Shown piece after piece: positions 60,965 to 64,000 of a DNA stretch of 64,000 nt. The stretch spans positions 1 to 64,000 of the forward strand of contig NZ_JAOTIS010000006.1 in NCBI RefSeq assembly GCF_025628935.1, written 5' to 3'. The notes below the pieces were generated by a model, which saw nothing but the letters and a program-made list of their open reading frames with translations, was not told the DNA's origin and made no database searches. The position numbers and the translations under genes are program-made. Source of the stretch: Macrococcus capreoli. GTDB lineage: Bacteria; Bacillota; Bacilli; Staphylococcales; Staphylococcaceae. Each line of letters begins with the position of its first letter. The first letter of the stretch is position 1.

Positions 60965-61198
60965 ATGAAATTACAATATAAAGTGATTAATCATGATGGT
61001 ATTAGTAAATCTTCAAAATTCGCTAATGATCCAGGTGAATGTGTTCATCATTCGATGAACATCGAAGGATTGAGTCAAAACATATATACTTTCAAAGATG
61101 GAACAATGATAGTAGAATTAGTTTTCAATGGCGAACAAGCGATTTACTGTGACAAACCAATTTCAATCGAAGGTGACAAACTAGTTATTCAAAATTAA
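60965..61198 (+). CDS. Hypothetical phage protein on the plus strand
   Basis: 77 residues from the ATG at 60965 (MKLQYKVINHDG), with AAAGGTGGTGA upstream; an earlier GTG overlaps the ribosome site. Beta-rich (LSQNIYTFKDGTMIVELVFNGEQAIYC). Unknown. Its 3' end overlaps, tail to tail, the 42-residue leftward gene by 14 nt. Confidence 0.65.
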   Translation: MKLQYKVINHDGISKSSKFANDPGECVHHSMNIEGLSQNIYTFKDGTMIVELVFNGEQAIYCDKPISIEGDKLVIQN

Positions 61199-61313
61199 TC
61201 TTTTTACCGATTATTATTGGATCACTTTGCCAAACTCTATTTCTTTTTTTAGCTCTCTTAATCTCTACCGCCAAGTTGAAGATTGAGAGGGCTAAATTTA
61301 TATACTTAATCAT
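61185..61313 (-). CDS. 42-residue phage peptide
   Basis: MIKYINLALSIFNLAVEIKRAKKRNRVWQSD...: an amphipathic N-terminal helix then basic residues. GGAGGTG lies 11 nt before the ATG. It overlaps convergently with the plus-strand 77-residue gene. Unknown function. Confidence 0.55.
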   Translation of the reverse strand: MIKYINLALSIFNLAVEIKRAKKRNRVWQSDPIIIGKKINFE

Positions 61314-61332
61314 TCCTACATTCACCTCCTTG

Positions 61333-61351
61333 TGATACAATAGATGTATCA
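61333..61351. promoter_or_regulatory. Palindromic operator-like site
   Basis: TGATACA-atagt/a-TGTATCA: two perfect 7-bp arms with a 5-bp spacer just upstream of the 42-residue gene's ribosome site. It differs from the CI/Cro-type motif, so it may serve another regulator. Confidence 0.5.
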
Positions 61352-61401
61352 AATATTTTTAATTCGCTTATGCCGCTTCTATTCGTTTAGAAGTGGTTTT
61401 T

Positions 61402-61590
61402 TTATTTGATAAAATATTCAATGTAATACTTTTCTGTCTCATCGTTGTAATATGAGTCAACATATATAAACCTTTTATCATTTTTGATTTTTTGAACTTC
61501 AGACATCCAAACTAACTCTTCATACCATTCAAATGAATCGATTTGAATTTTCTTTTCTGGCTTGATTAATTTAATTATTTCTTTTAACAT
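61402..61590 (-). CDS. Hypothetical phage protein
   Basis: 62 residues: a helical start (MLKEIIKLIKPEKK) then WYEELVWMSEVQKI and a beta-hairpin-like RFIYVDSYYNDETEKYYIEYF. AGGAGAGAAATGT precedes the ATG. It overlaps the membrane protein gene. Unknown. Confidence 0.6.
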   Translation of the reverse strand: MLKEIIKLIKPEKKIQIDSFEWYEELVWMSEVQKIKNDKRFIYVDSYYNDETEKYYIEYFIK

Positions 61591-61769
61591 ACATTTCTCT
61601 CCTGATAATTTTTATAGCAGTACAACATTCCCCAGCCAATCCAGCATGAAAGGATACCGAATAAAGTTGAACAACCTTCATTCATATTCAAAATAATTGC
61701 AGTAACTATTGAAAACGCTAAAGATATAATTGGCATTAGAAACCAAAGGATCATCAATATAAATTTCAT
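61584..61769 (-). CDS. Small phage membrane protein
   Basis: 61 residues with two membrane helices (FILMILWFLMPIISLAFSIVTAIIL and TLFGILSCWIGWGMLYCY). GGAGACGGAGCT precedes the ATG. Coupled to both neighbours by overlaps. Early-region location; function unknown. Confidence 0.6.
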   Translation of the reverse strand: MKFILMILWFLMPIISLAFSIVTAIILNMNEGCSTLFGILSCWIGWGMLYCYKNYQERNVC

Positions 61770-61972
61770 AGCTCCGTCTCCTTTTTTAATATGTTTTTCT
61801 CAATATAATCAATCGCTGGTTGTACTTTGATATATCGTTTTCTACCAGGGCCAAATCGATAAATGTATTGTTGAAACCCTTCGTCTTTGTAAACCTCATC
61901 CCTGAGGTCAGCAAATGAAATACCGCTCACCTCAGGAAATTTGTGTTTAGCATCTGCAAAACCGTTATACAT
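61766..61972 (-). CDS. Small DNA-binding-like early protein (DUF771/excisionase-like)
   Basis: 68 residues: MYNGFADAKHKFPEVSGISFADLRDEV...FGPGRKRYIKVQPAIDYIEKNI. The pattern (short helical part, then R-x-x-R-Y-I-K-V wing and a final helix) resembles winged-helix excisionase or DUF771 proteins found after cro in staphylococcal phages. GGAGGTGATTGC precedes the ATG, with an operator-like repeat just upstream. Confidence 0.5.
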   Translation of the reverse strand: MYNGFADAKHKFPEVSGISFADLRDEVYKDEGFQQYIYRFGPGRKRYIKVQPAIDYIEKNILKKETEL

Positions 61973-61987
61973 GCAATCACCTCCAAA

Positions 61988-62001
61988 AGTTATAAAAAGT
62001 T
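61988..62001. promoter_or_regulatory. Operator-like site O4
   Basis: AGTTATAAAAAGTT, matching the sites in the cI-cro gap, lies between cro and the 68-residue early gene. Confidence 0.5.
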
Positions 62002-62020
62002 ATAACTACTTCAAAAAAAT

Positions 62021-62221
62021 TTATATTTTTATGTTGTCGATTTCAATATCATACAACTTTGCCATTGCATAAACCACAACATTACTAAGTTCTGTAGTTG
62101 GTTTTTCCCATTGAATTACTGTCTTTTTTGTTATACCTAGCTTATCAGCAACATCTTTTTGGGTCATACCTTTAATTTGCCTCCAGTTTTTTATAGGTAA
62201 TTGCTGTAATTCCTTAGCCAC
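62021..62221 (-). CDS. Cro-like repressor
   Basis: 66 residues with a clear helix-turn-helix (WRQIKGMTQKDVADKLGITKKTVIQWEKPTTELS, about 13-46). First gene of the leftward early transcript, divergent from CI, hence the Cro role. GTG start with GGAGAGGTGTTGTAA upstream. A strong promoter lies 26-54 nt ahead. Confidence 0.85.
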   Translation of the reverse strand: MAKELQQLPIKNWRQIKGMTQKDVADKLGITKKTVIQWEKPTTELSNVVVYAMAKLYDIEIDNIKI

Positions 62222-62245
62222 TTACAACACCTCTCCTTCTCATAT

Positions 62246-62316
62246 AACTTTAAATAACTTTAAGAGATATGTCAACACTTTTAGTTATAAAAAGTGAAAT
62301 AAAGTTATATAAAGTG
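62246..62316. promoter_or_regulatory. cI-cro operators
   Basis: Three copies of AGTTATAWAAAGTK-like sequence: 62259-62246 (minus orientation, one mismatch), 62283-62296 and 62303-62316 (20 bp apart). They overlap the cro promoter and lie ahead of cI, as expected for repressor operators. Confidence 0.65.
62247..62275 (-). promoter_or_regulatory. cro (early leftward) promoter
   Basis: TTGACA (62275-62270) and TAAAGT (62252-62247) with 17 bp between them on the minus strand. The -10 lies inside an operator-like repeat. Confidence 0.7.
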
Positions 62317-62377
62317 TTGAACATCCTTGTAACTTATGGTAACTTTAAATTACTAAATGTAATGAAGGAGAATTGTA

Positions 62378-62782
62378 ATGGAATCTGTAAGCGTTAGAAA
62401 AACTTTGTCCGCTAACTTACAAAAACTAATGCAGCAAAAGAATATTGATCAAAAAGAATTAGCGGAAGCATTAAATGTATCTCAACCAACTGTTTCTAAT
62501 TGGATTAATCAAACCAAATATCCACGTATAAAACGAATTCAAGAAATTGCAGATTATTTTAATGTGCCTAAAAGCAAGGTTATCGAACCTTGGGATTCTA
62601 TAACAAAAAACAATAATTCATTAGACATTGTTAAAAATTTAGAAGAAAAAGGTATAATTATAAACTTTTCTGATTATGATGGATTTGAAAAGTTATCAGA
62701 TGAAGAAAAAATAGAGTTTCAAAAAAGAATAGAGGAAGCGGTTCAATTTGAACTTTTCAAAAGAAACAATAAGCACCAGTAA
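62378..62782 (+). CDS. CI-like phage repressor
   Basis: 134 residues. N-terminal HTH_3 domain (LSANLQKLMQQKNIDQKELAEALNVSQPTVSNWINQTKYP, about 9-48) and a short helical C-terminus. There is no peptidase (S24) domain, so it is not self-cleaving; inactivation would come from the ImmA-type protease encoded next or from the antirepressor. GAAGGAGAATTGTA precedes the ATG. Confidence 0.88.
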   Translation: MESVSVRKTLSANLQKLMQQKNIDQKELAEALNVSQPTVSNWINQTKYPRIKRIQEIADYFNVPKSKVIEPWDSITKNNNSLDIVKNLEEKGIIINFSDYDGFEKLSDEEKIEFQKRIEEAVQFELFKRNNKHQ

Positions 62783-62794
62783 GGGGTAATTACA

Positions 62795-63226
62795 TTGTGG
62801 ATTGAGGATTTATACTATGATCACGGCATTAAAAACATTGATGATTTAACTATCGATAATGTTGCTGAAGCTTTTAATATATCTTTGTTTAAAAACTGGT
62901 CAGCAGACGTTCGAATACAATCTAATGATGTAGATATAATTATGTTAAGACAAACAAATATATTTCAAATGACAGAATCATTTTTTCATGAATTTGCTCA
63001 CGTTTTATGTCATGGTCACACACATTTAAACGAAAGCTATAGAAAATATTGTGAAGGTCAAGCTAACAAACTTATGTACGAATTAGCTATACCGAAATTC
63101 ATGATTAGAGAAGAACATTCAGACTATAAAGTTATGAGCAGAACATTTAAGGTGTCAGAGAAATTTGCTTTAAAACGTATAGAACAATTAAAAAATAATA
63201 TAAATATTAAGGAGAAATCAAAATGA
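62795..63226 (+). CDS. ImmA/IrrE-type metallopeptidase
   Basis: 143 residues with the zinc-peptidase motif SFFHEFAHVLCHGH (HExxH near residue 70) and a third ligand likely at EGQANKLMYELAIP (E near 89). In ICEBs1 and many phages ImmA cleaves the adjacent HTH repressor. TTG start with AAGGGG 8 nt upstream. It lies 12 nt after cI and overlaps the lipoprotein gene. Confidence 0.9.
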   Translation: MWIEDLYYDHGIKNIDDLTIDNVAEAFNISLFKNWSADVRIQSNDVDIIMLRQTNIFQMTESFFHEFAHVLCHGHTHLNESYRKYCEGQANKLMYELAIPKFMIREEHSDYKVMSRTFKVSEKFALKRIEQLKNNINIKEKSK

Positions 63227-63924
63227 AAACAAAAACACTTTTATCAGGATTAGCAATATCTACATTACTTTTAACTGCTTGTAATAACGAAGCTCCAAAA
63301 AAAGAGGAGACAAAAAAAGTAGAATCTAAAAAAGAAGATAAGTCAAAAGAAGCTAAAGATAAAATTAAGAAACAAAAAGAAAAAGTTACAACAGAGGCAC
63401 CTACTACAGAAGCGCCAACAACTGAAGTACCTACAACCGAAAAACCAACTACAGAAGCAGCAACTACACAACAAGCTCAAAATATTAATATTAATAACAT
63501 TACTGATCGCGCTACGCTTGAAGCGGTCGTTTATGGTAATTACTCTGAAATGGATAAAATTACTGCGTATAAAAGCGCTGTAGCAAATGGTGTCATTCCT
63601 CAAGGTAACGTAATGGAAGGTCCCGCTTCTAAAGCATATGAAAGTTCGTTACGCGTTGAGTCTGGTCAAGAAAAATCTATGTATACAACAAATCCTAATC
63701 CAGGCAATAAGAATTATGACCATTTATATAATTCAAGCAATGCTACAGATAACATTGACCCTAATTATTCGCCGGATAACGCAAATAAAAGCGCACAAGG
63801 TGGTTTAACATCTGGAGAGATACAAACTAAGTATGCTATTGAACAAGGCTATTACGATGGCCCTAATGCTCAAGAAGTATATAATGCGATAGTCGCAAAA
63901 GAGCAAGCACTTCAAAATAAATAA
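63223..63924 (+). CDS. Phage lipoprotein with Thr/Pro/Glu linker (candidate superinfection exclusion)
   Basis: 233 residues. Signal peptide with lipobox LLTAC (cysteine at residue 20), a K/E-rich stretch (about 25-55), a TTEAPTTEVPTTEKP-type linker (about 56-85), then a globular part with two short similar segments (DRATLEAVVYGNYSEMDKITAYKSAVANGVIPQ and TSGEIQTKYAIEQGYYDGPNAQEVY). Expressed with CI in the lysogen. Lipoproteins at this site in other temperate phages (for example Ltp of TP-J34) block DNA entry of related phages; that role is inferred from position and topology. Confidence 0.75.
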   Translation: MKTKTLLSGLAISTLLLTACNNEAPKKEETKKVESKKEDKSKEAKDKIKKQKEKVTTEAPTTEAPTTEVPTTEKPTTEAATTQQAQNININNITDRATLEAVVYGNYSEMDKITAYKSAVANGVIPQGNVMEGPASKAYESSLRVESGQEKSMYTTNPNPGNKNYDHLYNSSNATDNIDPNYSPDNANKSAQGGLTSGEIQTKYAIEQGYYDGPNAQEVYNAIVAKEQALQNK

Positions 63925-63930
63925 AAGAGT

Positions 63931-63962
63931 AAAACAAAAAGGCTTAACCGCCTTTTTGTTTT
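63931..63962 (+). terminator. Terminator of the cI operon
   Basis: A 13-bp stem (AAAACAAAAAGGC / GCCTTTTTGTTTT) with a 6-nt loop, 7 nt after the lipoprotein stop. Confidence 0.85.
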
Positions 63963-63972
63963 AACCATCAAA

Positions 63973-63986
63973 AGAACATACGTTCT
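63973..63986. promoter_or_regulatory. LexA-type (SOS) box
   Basis: AGAACATACGTTCT keeps the GAAC-N4-GTTC arms of the Gram-positive LexA operator. A GAAAGGAGGT ribosome site follows at 63991-64000, so it controls a plus-strand gene that starts just outside the window. Confidence 0.6.
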
Positions 63987-64000
63987 ATTTGAAAGGAGGT

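Overview
The window is low-GC Firmicute DNA from the family Staphylococcaceae. The ESX locus has the staphylococcal gene set and order, ending in an EsxA whose WXG100 sequence is staphylococcal. The men genes, YidD and the tRNA block fit the same family. Macrococcus or Mammaliicoccus looks more likely than S. aureus because the ESX locus lies directly beside the men genes, but the genus is an inference. About 26.5 kb is chromosome. The remaining ~37 kb is most of one temperate siphophage prophage, whose right end (integrase, other att site) lies outside the window.

Region 1 (1-12001, minus strand) is a type VII secretion locus transcribed esxA-esaA-essA-esaB-essB-essC-esxC-esxB-esaE-esxD-(esaD). 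esaD is cut off by the window edge. The cargo genes and the EssC C-terminus match the essC1-type S. aureus module as I remember it. Region 2 (12585-14876) holds an alpha/beta hydrolase and a Nudix gene, divergent from a lipoprotein-yidD pair. Region 3 (14896-23042) is menaquinone biosynthesis: menF-menD-menH-menB, then menE-menC, with menA divergent. Region 4 (23133-26397) has two uncharacterised genes, eight tRNA genes on the minus strand, a 61-bp tandem array of palindromes and a ketopantoate reductase gene.

Region 5 (about 26.6 kb to the end) is the prophage. The left junction shows what may be the 3' end of an invaded RNA gene, its terminator and integrase arm-type repeats. The minus-strand late operon, read right to left, runs: late regulator, HNH nuclease, terminase small and large subunits, portal, protease, HK97 capsid, connectors, tail tube, tail chaperone with a -1 frameshift, tape measure, Dit, a 2466-residue tail protein and the lysis genes. 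A three-gene accessory unit with its own promoter closes this end. To the right lie the early genes: SSB, RecU, a replication protein with an iteron array inside its gene, and a BRO/ORF6C antirepressor. The lysogeny switch (Cro-like protein leftward; CI, an ImmA-type peptidase and a lipoprotein rightward) is followed by a LexA-type box at the window's right edge.

The strongest non-routine observation is the lysin gene. An amidase-LysM frame and a CHAP frame are joined by an A-AAA-AAG slippery heptamer, with an upstream GGAG and a 7-bp GC-rich hairpin 6 nt downstream. This would make an amidase-LysM-CHAP lysin by programmed -1 frameshifting. Other notable items are an intragenic iteron origin, a duplicated 40-bp divergent promoter, a pair of exported proteins beside the late regulator and the 61-bp palindrome array.
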